A stretch of 64,000 nt of DNA from Casuarina equisetifolia (taxonomy: Eukaryota > Streptophyta > Magnoliopsida > Fagales > Casuarinaceae). The position numbers and the translations under genes were made by a program. Each line of letters opens with the position of its first letter. Positions within the stretch are counted from its first letter, which is position 1. This document shows positions 37,119-50,729 of the stretch, in pieces. Under the pieces are notes generated by a model. The model made no database searches. It was not told where the DNA came from and saw only the letters and a list, made by a program, of their open reading frames with translations. The stretch is taken from positions 25,359,583 to 25,423,582 of the forward strand of contig CM052359.1 of NCBI GenBank assembly GCA_028551475.1, given 5' to 3'.

Positions 37119-40100
37119 TCATATTGGTTTTCCTTCCAACCACCGGCTGTAGAACTCCAGTGCCTCGTGTGGCTTGTATTCCGGGACAGTGTGTCCTGCA
37201 CCCTACATCACATATAAGAAAGCAACCCATCACTACATAGCTCAAAAATGTAGTTCAGACATACGAGCACTCGTTGCTTTTAATCTCTCTGTGCATACCT
37301 TGACGGTCAGAAAGGTGAGATCATTCTCATATTGCTGTAAGTATCTGCAAGTAAACAAGAATATCAACTTAAAAATCTTAAATCATAGTGTATATCATAT
37401 GTAGAAGCTCTTTCTCATGCATGAAGTAACTAAAAAGCTTTACAAAATATGGTTTGAGTGGTAACAACAAAGCAAAAGGTGTAAAATTTACCCAGCAACT
37501 TGCTCCTTGGTGATCCAAGATCTCCATGGATCTACAACTTTATATCCTAGTGAACTTGTCCATGCTTGGGTCCCCGTAAATGGTACGCACATATCATGGT
37601 CTCCACTGCACGCAAATCAACCAATCGTAAGACTCACAGTAGCAGAAGAATCTGTCGACCACATATTAATCAAGTTCTTAATTGTAATTTTTAGGAAGGA
37701 TCGTCTCTAGAAATTCTTGTTGGAATTGCTCGTCTTGAAGTAGCAATTAAACTCCTGCGGGTTGAATATGACGAGTTTTACCTGAAAATAAGTGCTCGAT
37801 ACCCCTGGAGGGTCAAGTTTTGATGGTAAGGGATCATACTTCCAGCATCATGATTGTAGGCAAGTCCAACGCATAAGGCCCAAGGACCCGTCACATTTTC
37901 CTGTCAATGTTTGATTTGAGATAGCGATGTAAAATAAGGGATGGGAAACTTTTGAATACTGCCTGATAGTTTACCGGCTCGGCATGAATTGCTTCCCGAA
38001 CTGCCTTTTCGTTCAGCCATAAAGTTGCAACCTCGTCATTCTGCAGTTGCAACCATCGTCAGCAAGATGCTTTACTAAAACAATATATAATCATATTAGA
38101 GTTTTAAATTCAAGTATAGAACCCATAACTTATGGACAATGATATTCATAGGACATGTTTTTCCATGGTTAGGTGAAGAAACGTATTGAATTTTGTTTGA
38201 TAGTCCTTCTTTATATGGAAAATAACGTTTACTTTTGCTTTTTAATATAATATCAAATTTTATTCAGAAAACGTTTTAATATAATATCAAATTTTTTTCA
38301 GAAGGCAACACTCTTCGTATATGAATTCTGTTGTCCAAAAGTGATTCGCAATGGGATATATGTCCTGATGTGAGAGCTTATAAGTCATATTAATTGTGAG
38401 ATGTGTTAAGATTAGTGTAATAAAAGTTTTATATCATTTAAATCTTATTTGAAAATAGAATAATCTACTCACGAGTTTCTTTTTGGGTAACATCAAACTT
38501 CCTTAGAAAAACCTCCTGAGTAACATGAAGCGATTATAATTTTCATCCAAGCAGTCAAAGCATATAGAAAAAAGGAGATAGATTTTGGACATGGGAGCTT
38601 ACTACGCATGGAACAGTCGATCTTTCAGCTAGTTCAGGCCATGACGGTACAATGCCATCTCTTACTGGTGCCCGCAAAGGCCATGCACGACCAAATTTTC
38701 TTTTCCTGACGGCGAGAGGCCTCTCCGTTGCCCCCAGTTGCTGGAAGCTCGGTGGTAAGCTCGTGTTCCCTTTTGTGTCCTGCCCTTTTCCGTTGCCGTA
38801 ATAGCAAGTATCAAGAATGTCATAAATGTTCAGTCCAGAAATGGCCTATCCAGAAGCCAAACAGTAGAACTTCAAACATGTTGTTAAGGAAAAAGGAATC
38901 ATATGGACGCCTAGTGAGCTGAAAACCACCTCACCTTATCAACTAGTTCAAGGGCTTGAGAGCAATCGTTTTCTGTATCATCGTAGTATTCTCCTTTACA
39001 TGCAGCCAGAACTTTCTGCAGAAATCATTGAGCATCACCTCTTTGGGCAGGGAAATCATGCAGAAACATAATGGAAATCTTCCACATTTTCACCCACCCA
39101 CCTCATAGATACCGTCTGAGATAAGCCCCATTCCATGAGCAAATGGTACAAGAGCATTACCATCAAATCGTTCATCTGTGACTCCGTTCCCAACCAGGTA
39201 ACCCTACAACAAATTTTGCTTTTCGTATGAAATCCATATTTTGGCCAATTAGTCATCCAAAATCAAATCCCGAAAACCAATACCTTGAAATTGAGAACGG
39301 GCTTTGCGTAGTTTTTAATCCCTAGGGAAAAAAATTACCATTCAATTCATTAAGGTAACCCTCCTAATAAACATGTATTTTTAAAAACTTAATGGAGGGT
39401 AGGGCGTAGTTAGTACCTTTCACTACTTCGGAAGCAAGAGTCGGAACGTAAACTCCTGCATAAGACTCTCCTGCGATATAAAATGGATTTGGAAGGAACT
39501 CCGGAAATTGCTGAAACCACTGGTTGCAGAACATTGAAATTGTTAAACTAAAATTGACCCAACTACTAATCATAAAAGAGTATTTCCAATATCCAAATTA
39601 CATGAAGAAGGAAACTGTGTGTGTCCAAGGCAGTTTGAAAGTCTCCAGTGTTGTAGCTTGAATTTGTTTGGTAAGAGAAGCCAACGCCAACGGGGGAATC
39701 CAAGTAAATGATGTTGGAAACCTGAGAAGATGAGACAAAAGTGTTAAAATATAGTAATTTTAAATATTATCCAGTCACTCAAATAATGTAACATAATTAA
39801 GAGAGAATCTAATTTTATGAACCTTGGACCAACTGTATGGATTGAGATGCAATGTGGGAAGCTTCCCTTTGGGCATTCCCTCTTCAAAATTAAATGGTCC
39901 TGCTCACATTCGGATAAAGATGGTTTTCTTTAAGAAGCGTAGGACCACTAGAAAACAGATGAGTAATATGAATAATCTCAAAATTAACGTCCATGTTGAA
40001 AACCAGGGAAGATTGTTTATGAATTCAAAGCACCTAAAAAAGTTTCTGCACTAAAAAACCTCGTGAAGTTTCATTTTCATAACTCACTTTCAGTTTGTCA

Positions 40101-41055
40101 CACCATGACGTCCGGAGCACTAAATGCGGTTGGAATTGCAGAAAAATGTCAAAATACAACTAGCAAATGAACATTACAGAAATTGCAGTTGCGGATGATG
40201 TTTGCAAACCTCCAAGTGGTAAGGTATCTTTCCCTCAAGCGCTGTTTCTAAAATAAAAACTATGGGCATGTATAAAAAGTATATAGAGATGCAAAAAGTT
40301 GCCTTTTCATTTGAAGCATCTTAAAATATATAAAATTTTAAGATGCACTTCGTTTTATGGCATGCAACACATACCAACTAACTGTTTACTTTTGGCTGCT
40401 AAAATATGAGGTATATCCTGAGGATAGAACCCATAATGCTTCCATGGCTGCCATAGGCGCCCAAGAAGAACAAGATGAAGCCCGATAAATTTCGATATTC
40501 CCGACGGCGACTGATGTTAACCATCGAAAACCATATATTTTCAGCTAAGTTCATAGACAGAAGATTAAAGATTGGTTGAAAACAAGTGAGGATAAGTATC
40601 AGGAATACCGTGTTCATAGACGAAGCCATCAAAGCTAGAGCACCCGGGTCCACCATTGAGCCACAGAACAACCGGGTCCTTCGATGGGTTTCTTTCCGAA
40701 GTAACGAAGTAGTAGAAAAGGTTCTTCGCAGGACTTCCACCTATGTTTATATATCTACGGTTAAAACATGAAAAAATCCCATAAAAATCACGTTAACGTA
40801 TCCTTTCGAATAATCGATAACACAAGACTTGCCATAAGTACTGTCTGAATGATATAGTGAGAGGTTATGTAGCTACAATTGCCAGGTGACAAATAGATAA
40901 TAAGAAACTTACCCCGAGTAGTGTTCGGACGGAAAAGTGCCATTAAAGCCAGGAAGTTGTGTGACGAGGGAGCTGTTAGGAGCAGCTCCAATAATTGCAG
41001 AAGTTAAAAGCACGCTAAAACTTATGGTGAACAAGAAGAACCCGGCTGTGGCCAT
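37119..41055 (-). CDS. SCPL20: Serine carboxypeptidase-like protein, SCPL20-type (peptidase family S10)
   Basis: Fourteen exons on the minus strand: 40913-41055, 40609-40754, 39823-39899, 39602-39721, 39417-39519, 39284-39321, 39102-39203, 38935-39015, 38603-38845, 37975-38040, 37782-37900, 37492-37605, 37299-37344 and 37119-37202. They encode 493 residues, close to Arabidopsis SCPL20 as I recall it. An N-terminal signal peptide ([20 protein letters not shown]) sends it to the secretory path, so vacuole or apoplast. The S10 catalytic triad is complete: Ser181 in GESYAG, Asp417 in SGDHDMC and His470 in GAGHTVPEY. The oxyanion/substrate motif LNGGPGCSS is intact. Members hydrolyse C-terminal residues or, in one branch, act as acyltransferases; this branch is the peptidase-like one. 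All introns are GT..AG and no lesion is seen. Confidence 0.95.
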
Positions 41056-41138
41056 GAAATATAATGATACTCCCAAGTTTGCTTAGTAGGTAGAATCTGT
41101 GGCCATGGAATATGTAAGCAAGAGGAAGGAGAAGTGAG

Positions 41139-41142
<4 letters not shown>

Positions 41143-41175
<33 letters not shown>
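41143..41175. repeat. (GA)n microsatellite in the SCPL promoter/leader
   Basis: About 16 GA units, which read (CT)n on the gene's strand, 90-120 bp upstream of the SCPL start codon. This is the same arrangement as in the other CT-leader genes here. Confidence 0.95.
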
Positions 41176-41179
<4 letters not shown>

Positions 41180-42739
41180 GATGAGATCAATGTGGAGGAA
41201 CAGCTACCTGTACGCCAAACTATGAATGGTTAGGAAAGTGATGAACACGTGACGACAGAAGACCAAAAAGTTGTCTTTTTTGGGTCAAAGAATGAAAAAA
41301 AGATAACTTTTCCTTTTTTCTGCCTTTTATTTTTATAAAGATAGAATAAATAGTTGGCAAAGAAAACAACAAATCATACCCCGTGTGTGCGAGGCTTTCA
41401 ACCCAGCATCAAACAAGAGAGCATCTAGTACTCCATCCAATCATCACCGATGTTTATGTGCATTCCCTGCAGGATAGAAGCTGCAACAGTCCTGGCCCTT
41501 AGAGAATACGACGTTTCCAAGCATCTCTTTACAATTTCGATGAACGTTGTTGTCTTCAACATTCATCTGCAATGCATATGATCCAAAACAACGTGCAACT
41601 TTTGTGGAAATAAGAAATAAGTCCAATGTACATCTTGAATGAGTAGGTAATAATTGGGGCGTGATTCCCGATGAGGGGGAAGGTGGGAACCACTTGGCTT
41701 CCCATTTATATGGATTTGAGTGTGGAAGAAGAACCCAATTTGGTCTTGATGCGTTCAATGCAGTATACAAAATTTATAATTTTTCTTCGTGGTCTTTAAA
41801 GCACAGTTAACCAACAAAAGCAGGTACAACAACTCAATCATTTTACACGCAAATCAAAATTCTTAGCACCAACCATGTTCACATTCAGATACTCTTAATG
41901 TTGGGTAAACGACAGATCTAGAGCAAACAATAATGGAAGAAGGGGGACTGGAAAACAAAAAGAAGCCGTTCTCCAAGTGGTTTCAAAAGTTGCTATTACT
42001 TGCACTGTTAAAGATAAGAATCTCATCGTTTAAGGAAATACATTTTTTTTTATATTTTATGATCTAAAACTCTAATAAAACTATACTTGATGACTTAAAT
42101 TAAGAAGTAACAATCTATTCTAAAGCATACTTAAGTTTATAACAACTTAAAATATTTATTTTGCAGGAATTCACTTTACCATCTTGACTATACTTTAGGG
42201 CCCATTATTTTTCATTTTTATGTAATGGGGAATGCTCTTATCATGGTAAAACCCGATGATGCTATCATGATATTTATGTCTACATCTAATAGGCAACATC
42301 TTTATTATAAGAAAACTTTAATAATCCTATAAAAATTGTATTATTACAATTAAACCTCCTTACAACTTATATAGTACAAAGTAGACACAAACTTGAGAAT
42401 AAATTTAATAGAAAAAACCCTTTCCTCATTCTTCTTTCTTTCTCTCCAAATAATATAAGAGGAGAAGAGAGAGTTAATGAGAGAAAAATTGACATTCATT
42501 GATATTATCCTCATTTTGTTGTAAATTAAACACTCGTTTTCCCAGCAAGAATTACCAACCTTTCATTCCATCTTTAAGTCTAAATTTGAGGTAACTATCC
42601 ATGAGAAAGAAATGTTAGAAGTCTGATTTTTGAAATGCTTCATGTGATTGTAGATAAAGGTAGTCGATTTTAAGGGTAATGGTACTATATTATCAGGTTT
42701 CAAAAGCTAACAAATTTTGACTTCGAGGTACCTACTATA

Positions 42740-43865
42740 AATGCTTCATGTGATCCTAACTTAAAGTCCGAAACCAACCACAAATGAAGCTTTCTTTGCT
42801 TACTTCAAGCTCATCTGCAAACTCTAAGTAAGATAAAAAATTAAAGAACATTGTGACATTCATGGATAAAGACATTGAATGCCAACCCATATAAAATTTA
42901 AATGAAAAGATAAAATTGTAAAATTAGAATGAAAAAAAACACTTTAACTCTTGAATTATCTTTTAGATTGAGTTTTAATTTTTTTATATGATATCAAAGC
43001 CTTAAACTGAATTTGTTCTATTATATATGATTTTGAGTTTAATCACACTTGGTGTGTGGAAAAATTTATATAAAACAAGAAATTTTTGATATAAAAGTTT
43101 AAATACAAGAAAAATCCTTTGTCATGTTTCTCTTTCTTACACGTCACCTGAAATTATCGGCCTTGTGAATTAACACTTCGGCCACTTAATTTGTCTTCGA
43201 AGTGTAATCATTCAACTTAGTTGACTGAGCTTACAAGGAGACATGACAGGCCGAGTGCGGTCAAGTTCTTGTTCCCGATGAGACAACTTGCAGAAATGCT
43301 TCATTTTATCAAAGTCCGAAAACAAACAAGGAATGAAGCTTTCTTCGCTTACTTCAGGCTCATCTGCAAACTCTTAGTCAGATAAAATATCAAAGAACAG
43401 TCTGTCATTCATGGATAAAGACATTGAATGCCAACTCATGTTTGTGTAGGATGAAAATTTTATAATAAAAAATAAAATTATAAAGTTCAAATGAAAAAAA
43501 AAATTCTCAATTCTTAAATTATTTTTTGACTTAAATTTTTGATCTTTCTATATAATACTAAAAATTTGGTAGAATTTATTCTACTTTATATGATCTTGAG
43601 CGTGTGATGTATTTTTTAGATAAGAATCTCATAAGTTATTGGAGATGAATTTTTAATAAATAAATATATAAATAAATAAACTATTTATACGATGTCTCTT
43701 TCTTACACTCTCCTCAAGGTATCGGCGGAGTAGATTAAAACTCTGGCCACTTGAATTGTCTCCGAGAAAAGTGTATTCATTCAACATAGTTGACTGGGTT
43801 TACAAGGAGAGATGACAGGCTTAATGCGGCCTTGTTCTTGTTTAGGACGAGACAAATTGCACCCT
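42740..43865. repeat. Diverged tandem duplication, period about 548 bp
   Basis: Copy 1 (about 42740-43290) and copy 2 (about 43296-43865) share, in the same order, ATGCTTCAT, AAAGTCCGAA, AATGAAGCTTTCTT, CATCTGCAAACTCT, CATTCATGGATAAAGACATT, TTCTTACAC, TTAGTTGACTG and TTACAAGGAGA. The intervening segments are AT-rich and more diverged. A third partial start (ATGCTTCATGTGAT) lies at about 42637. No coding content is apparent. It could be two LTR-like relics or a decayed satellite. Confidence 0.8.
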
Positions 43866-46554
43866 AACTTTTAGTCTCCAACGTGAGAGAGACAAGAGAG
43901 CCATTAGGAAATATCTACTGGCTATGGGTGATAAGTATCCCATGTGATGATTCTATGGTTGACGACGACACGTCTAATAGCCATAGCCAACCTTATGGTA
44001 ATGATGCAGACCATTTGGTTTTTTCTTTGCAGTGGTGATGCTAAAAACAAATCTTGAGACGGCCGAAAAGAAGAATTTAAAGGTCGTCTTCGCATTACGG
44101 TGCCACAGCCGTAAACAGCAATTTCGTTGCTGTCCACCGGCGATCATAGTAGTTTTCGCGTTTAAAGTGCAGAAAATAGTCAAATTCGTCAAATTTGCCC
44201 CAGAGAATTCGTTTAGGAATGCTGGAAGGATGGTTTGAGTGGTGCTTCTAGTGGATTTTAAGCACTAGTTCACTTTTTCTTTTCTTTTCTTTAACCCACG
44301 AGTGGCAGGTCGAAGTGGATGCATCAACTTGGAGCAAATGGGCCTACTTCCCAAGATTTCTCCCCGTTGAATGTTGAAAATTTTGCTTGTTTCAACGATT
44401 CTTCTTGTCCCATCATCTATCATACATCAGAAAATAGGAGAGGCAATCTAGAAAAGTTTTGTCATCCTGAGAGCAGCTGCTTGCTATTTCAAATTTAAAT
44501 TGTAGTTCAACATCTCACTCTCACTGTCTCACTGAAGTCGCAAGACTAAAAATATAATGGGGGGCCAACAGGTAGATGGAGAATCTTCCTTGTTTATTGT
44601 CTTTACAGTCTCTTTTTTGGTGGACAATATATATAGTAGTTGGACAATCGGATAAGATGATCTTATAGAACACTTACAGAACGTTTGCACTATCTAGAAC
44701 TTACGGCAAAAGTATGCCTTGGAAAATAAGGTAGCATTGCTGTTATATATCTAGGAACTAATGGCAAATGTCCAGCTCTAACTTGTGTTTAGCATCAGCA
44801 ATCTCAATGACAGAATTGGCTGGTGCTTTGGATTACGTTCGATGTTTTTTTTAAATATTCGGAGCCTTATCTCTCTCCCTTCTGCTTCCATCAGAGGCAG
44901 AAGGAGCTTCAGCAAAAGAACAAAAGAGAGTGGTAGGGAAAGCATCTTTCCAGTGGACCACGAGCCGAAACAGACGATTCCTATCACTCTTTTGATGCAA
45001 GGGGCAAAGTAAAATCCCCATCATTTTATTGACTAGAATCAAACTTTTTGGCCCCCCACAAAAGTTTGAATACCTTTAAGTTCAATCACAAGGCAACCCT
45101 TGAAGTAGGCCTAATGTAAAGTATGCCTAGGATGTAAACATGACTGAAGAGTGAGACAGGTGAGTGAAGGGTGGGGGTCGTATATAAATTAAGTGGGAAG
45201 CTGTTACATCCAATTGCTTTGGTCCATGCACATTAAGATAAAAGCATGAAAGGTGTCTAGAGTCTTGTGACGAAAATACGGACAATGAAATCGGCTTCCT
45301 CTGTTAACGATATTTTTGCAAACACATTTTCGTCTTCCTCTTCTAGGATTTTAGCTACTTCTGATGGTGATGCTGTATCCGCCGAATGTTATGGATTATG
45401 ATGTGGAGATTAACAATAGCTTGGAAGAGTTTGATGGCCGCAAGTTCGTAACTGCTGGGTTGGTCCAGCCCATATTCGGGGACTTATTATTAGGTCTAAT
45501 TAAGGTAATGTGACCCTAAGGTTTAAAAAGAAAAATATAAGATTTTTTCTTTTGAGAAAAGGTGAGTGACCGTCAAAGAGAAAAGAGAGAAAGAAAAGAA
45601 AAGAGCAGAATTTCACAGGAATTAGAAGCCTTGTGCAGCATTTGATCAAACGTCTAGTCGAGATTGATCTGTGGTCCGATTGAGCTGATTTTTTGTTTGC
45701 AGGTTCGGGATTGGGTGTTCTTCATTGTGTATGGTTGGATCATCGTTTGGAGCTCTTGAAGTCAGCAGATCTTGGTCAAAAATTTAGGTAATATTTCTCC
45801 AACTTTTCTTGGTTAAGTTGTTATTTATAACTTATTCTTCACTATTAATTGATGATTCTATTATTGTTGAATTAGTAAATCTTAGTCCTGTTGCTATTGT
45901 TAAGGACTTGATTGGGTTGTAACTTAACGATTTATATAGTGGAGATTTAGGTGAACTTCGTAATCGGTCCCGTGGTTTTTATCCTTCACATTGGAGGAGT
46001 TTTCCATATAAAAATTTTTTTGTGTTGATTGTGATTTGCTTATTTTACTTGTGATTCAAATACATCATTGGTGTTTTAGTATTTTCTCATAGGTTCAATC
46101 AAAGTGGAAAACTTTATACGTCGTTTTTCCTATCAGTAACAACCTCCAACATGGAAGATATGGCTGTGGGAGAAGACTCTCTGGAAATAAAACGGTGCAT
46201 GCACTAAGCTGGAACACCTTGGAACGGGAGACCCTCTTGCTGCCTTGAAGGATTGTGAAGATGACATTCTTGAAACCGAATCCGTCGGTTTAACAACATT
46301 TTTATCTTAAATGTTTGTAGCTCCAACTGTTGTGTAATGATGTGTTTTTACAAGTTGCTTCCAGCTTTTCTGTGAACTTGGTTGCCTATATAAGGGCATT
46401 CTATGTCTGTAAACCATAAGTTTTCTCCAAACAGTTATTTCTTGCTTCTGTCTACTGCAAGCAGTAGTTGCTCTCTTGCTTTTTCTTATCTTTCAAATTG
46501 TCTATTTATCTCTCAACTTTTTTTTTTGTTGGGGCGGTGGGAGGGGGGAGATAA

Positions 46555-47127
46555 GTATTAACAAAAAATTAATATACAAAAAGTCTACATTAACAAAAAA
46601 TTAGAATACAAAAGTCTACAATTACAAAAAAATTAGTATACAAAAGTTACAATTACAAAAAATCAGTATACAAAAGTTACAATTACAAAAAATTAGTATA
46701 CAAAAGTCTACATTAACAAAAAATTAGTATGCAAAAACAAAAAATTAGTATACAAAAGTATACATTAACAAAAAATTAGTATACAAAAACAAAAAAATTA
46801 GTATACAAAAGTCTACATTAACAAAAAAGTAGTATACAAAAGTCTACATTAATAAAAAATTAGTATACAAAAGTCTACATTAATAAAAAATTAGTATACA
46901 AAAGTCTGCATTAATAAAAAAATTAGTATACAAAAGTTTGCATTAATAAAAAAATTAGTATACAAAAGTTTGCATTAATAAAAAAAATAGTATACAAAAG
47001 TCCACATTAATAAAAAATTAGTACACAAAAGTCCACATTAACAAAAAATTAGTATACAAAAGTCTACATTAACAAAAATTAGTAGACAAAAGTCTACATT
47101 AATAAAAAATTAGTATACAAAAGCATA
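46555..47127. repeat. A-rich minisatellite, ~30-bp unit, about 19 copies
   Basis: The unit is essentially AAAAATTAGTATACAAAAG followed by TCTACATTAACA or a shortened form. I count 19 occurrences of the GTATACA core or its variants. Length classes alternate between full ~30-bp units and shorter ~20-bp units lacking TCTACATTA. Later copies share TTAATAAAAA where early copies have TTAACAAAAA, so the array probably grew by local duplication of blocks. The strand is almost free of G apart from AGT and AAAGT. Confidence 0.95.
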
Positions 47128-49220
47128 TAAGTATATCTTAACATTATAAGATTACAAAAGCTACATAAAGATGAATATTATAAGCTTTCAAATCTCACTC
47201 AAGATGACTCTATTTAGAAATATTTTATAATTTGAAGTAACTAAACTTTTCTTAGTACAATTTTTCTTACTTTTGTTAACATGATTGAGATGTCACTTGT
47301 TTTGTTGTGAGATCCTCTTCTATTGCGTTAAGCCTATTTGTAATAAATGCAAGCTAAAAAAAACATTGCAGCTTAATTCCTTCTTTTGGTTACTCTAACA
47401 ATCCATTATAGTGCTTCATTCTATCCTTTAATATAAAGTTTTACAACTAAATTCTAAATCATTATTGTCCATATACACTAAAAAAAGATATGACTTTTTG
47501 TTTTTACTTGAGACTAATAAAAATCACAATATAAGTTAACTGAAAGAAGCTATCATACAATTTCTTTTATTATAGAAAGTTTATCTTGACAAATTAGTCA
47601 TCTAATGAAATTATGTCTACTAATGCTACTAGTCCAAATTATATCATACCAATTCATCTCTTCATTAATTGGTTGAAGATCATTGTAAATTTCTTTGTAA
47701 CAATAGATATACTTATAGAAAATTGAGGTAAGAATGGGCCTTAGTTTGAGAAAGCTTTTCTAACTTCATGCCAGTGAGCCTTTTATATTAAGTTGCATTA
47801 TTGGAGCATTTTTTGCATTTTGTATTGTAAATCTACTTATTTTATAAGGAAGAGCTTGGGAGATAAATGAAATTTCTAAGCATGTCCTAAAAGGATTTTA
47901 TTCCAAAGTTTAAGAGTCGATAGCCATAATCCTCCTTTTTTCTTTGGTAAGCAAATTATTTATTAAGCTACTTTGTGACAATGATGTGTATTTGTATTAC
48001 TTGTTCATAAAAAAATCATTATATTTTTATCAATATCATAAGTTGTTTACTTCAATGATAAGAATACTTGTATCTATAATGTACATGTGAAAATTAGAAT
48101 TAAGCTTGCCAATTGTACCTTTCCTAGATAGCTAAAATTTTTCATTTACTAACTTTATATTTTTCCAAATATTTTACTCGTAATGTATATGACTTATTTA
48201 TCCCCTAGATGGATCACTTGGGTTCTTATACCCCAATTGAGAACCAACTTTGACAAATATGCTTTCAGAAGTTACTTTTAGCTAGGAACTTAAGATAGAG
48301 AATATCACCTAACCAGTAAAGAAACCAATGATGTTAAACGTTCACATAGAAAAAGGTATTTGCCTAATGAACTTCTAATCCACCTAAAGCTAGAAACCAA
48401 CGCCAAACTTGCAGCTTCCATATTACTTTGATGTGGGGAAAGGAAGTTGTTTTCCCGTCCTCATATTTAAAAAAAGTTAGAAATTTAGTACATTGAGTTG
48501 CTAGTTTTATATCAAAACATATGTGAGCTTGATTAACAAGAAACAAAATTGGGTTAAAAAGAAAATTGTGAGGAAAAATGAAAAGAACATCCACACGAGA
48601 ACTTATTTTTTTTTAAAAAAACTCATGATTCTCAAGCTTATAAAGTCCTTTGATATACAAAGAGAATATCAATCAATAAAGGACATATTAGAATTATGAG
48701 ATTTAGGATAATCCCTATGTTCTTGACCTAAAGAATAATTCTTTTCTATAATGATGAAGATTACAATGTATACTAGAAAACTTTTATTTTCTTTCTTCTC
48801 ATACTCTTTGCTATGCTTCACTCTCATGCACCTTTATGATTAGGTTTTCTCATAATATTCCTTTTTATACTAGTATTAAGGGAACCTTCACTAGATAAGA
48901 GTAGGAAAACCTACAAACTACTCAAAACATGAATATGGTAGTAGTTAGAATAAGAATCTCTACAATATATTATAAAATTCATATAGAAAATAGCAATACT
49001 AAATAAAAAAATATGGGATTTTTTTTTTGAATTTAATTGATTTCGAAGTACCATTTGGTTGGCCTATTTATAGTAATGAAAATATCATTTAAATTTTCTT
49101 TCAAACTGTCATATCTTTTGAAAGACATGAGCACAACTTGGACTATTATTCTTTTTGATTGTTTTGGAGAAGCTTCTCTTATAGTGTTTATAGAGGTTTG
49201 AATTAGTGTAATATCTCTCT

Positions 49221-49584
49221 AATTAAGCAATTAAAATGGCTTGGGTAGAAAGACATGAGTGCAACATGGACATGTATTCTTTTTGATTGTTTAGGAGAGT
49301 TGTCTCTTAATGTGTCTATAAAGATCTAAATCATAGTGAAGATTCAAGTTGGTGGCAAATTCTTAATGCTTTGTAATATCTTACACTCAAATGCCTTGAT
49401 ATGATGTACATTACAATATAATCATGCTTTGGTAGTATTAAGAATTTGCTGCTTACTTGAATCTTAATTATGATTTAGATCTCTATAGACAATTTAAGAT
49501 GAACACCTTCAAGACAATAAAAAAGAATAGTAATCAAAGTTGCACTCATGTCTTTCTACCCAAGCCATTTTAACTTCTTAATTA
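49221..49584. repeat. Fold-back inverted repeat, arms ~147 bp, spacer ~70 bp
   Basis: The arm at 49221-49367 (starting AATTAAGCAATTAAAATGGC, with TTGGGTAGAAAGACATGAGT) is matched in reverse complement by 49437-49584 (ending GTCTTTCTACCCAAGCCATT then TTAACTTCTTAATTA). By eye about 75-80% of positions pair over the full arm. Part of arm 1 also occurs once more in direct orientation just upstream (49125-49200: CATGAGCACAACTTGGACTA). This is typical of a MITE/foldback element or an inverted duplication able to form a hairpin RNA. Confidence 0.8.
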
Positions 49585-50680
49585 AAAAGATAGTAAACTA
49601 ATCTAGATCTAGGAGGAATGTTTGTAGAATTTTAACTTCAAGTAAATATATCGAATAAGGAATATAGTGATAAAAAAAAGTACCATCCCATAAAGATTAA
49701 TGATTACTAAACTCATTAAATATTAATAGAGAACTAATCCTAAATCTTATTTGACAAATCAAAATAGAGTTGATGACAAATTAAAATTGATAATTTTCTT
49801 AAGACAAAATTTAAAAAATAAATGAAACTAAATACAAATAAGAAAAATAAATCAAAATAATATGTTAGAGCATTTGATTTCATTATAACTACTAGATATG
49901 AATTTCAATATTTTATATTTTCAAGAATGATAGTATTAAGATGTTGGTAGAATTTTCAAATTTATTTACTATCCTATGTTTACGTATAGTAAACCCATTT
50001 AGTTTATTAATTCACTATATCTTTATGTGAATAGAAATCAATAAAATTTTATTAAAAATATATGAAATTCTTGATTTATAATAAATTTTTAGACCACTTT
50101 ATTATCAAAAGTCACATAAATAATATAATATGTCTATTCATATTTAATTTATGATTATATAATATAAAAAGTAATTGCATATTATCATCTCTTAGTCTTA
50201 AATATGCATATCAAATCATTCAGGTGGTGGCAAACCACCTAAAATCATTGAACATAATGATATATAACTTACATAAATAAAATTTCTTGCAAAATATAAA
50301 TAATCATGAAATTCACATAGAATCTTAAGTTGAAAAACAAGAAAATTGTCATCATATTGTTTTCTATTAACATGCCAAGGATTCACCAAATTTCTTACCT
50401 TATTAAGTTTAAAAATTAGGAAAAAATCATTATAATTATTGTACATATCGTTCCTTCTATGATTAGAACAATTTTGTAGTTTATAAATATAGACCAAACA
50501 TTGTATAGAAAGATATAGCAATATAGAATAATTTTACTCACTCAAAGGCTTTGTCCCTCCATATTCACCTTTTCTTACAAGGTATTGGAGCCATCCCTTC
50601 TTGTGCCTTCAATTTCATCTTTGCATCTTTGTCCCTAAGCCATCCTTTTTGAGTTTTGACGAGCTTTTCTTGTTGTCTTG

Positions 50681-50681
50681 T

Positions 50682-50729
<48 letters not shown>

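Larger units (their letters stand above)
41056..46554. other. Long intergenic region without a supported gene
   Basis: Apart from the SCPL promoter at its left edge, I find no exon with a family match. It contains the 548-bp tandem duplication (42740-43865). From 45.3 to 46.45 kb the sequence is less AT-rich. On the plus strand it includes a short frame reading LEHLGTGDPLAALKDCEDD (from about 46210), ending TTTTTATCTTAA, which resembles a final exon or an LTR transcript. I could not link it to upstream exons or to a known protein, so it stays unassigned. Confidence 0.5.

Noticed and set aside
36800..37201. 133-codon minus-strand frame past the SCPL gene
   Set aside because: It overlaps the last SCPL exon in a different frame and continues into the 3' untranslated region.
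46555..47127. Possible CRISPR-like array of repeats
   Set aside because: Units are contiguous with no unique spacers, and the genome is a plant; it is a minisatellite.
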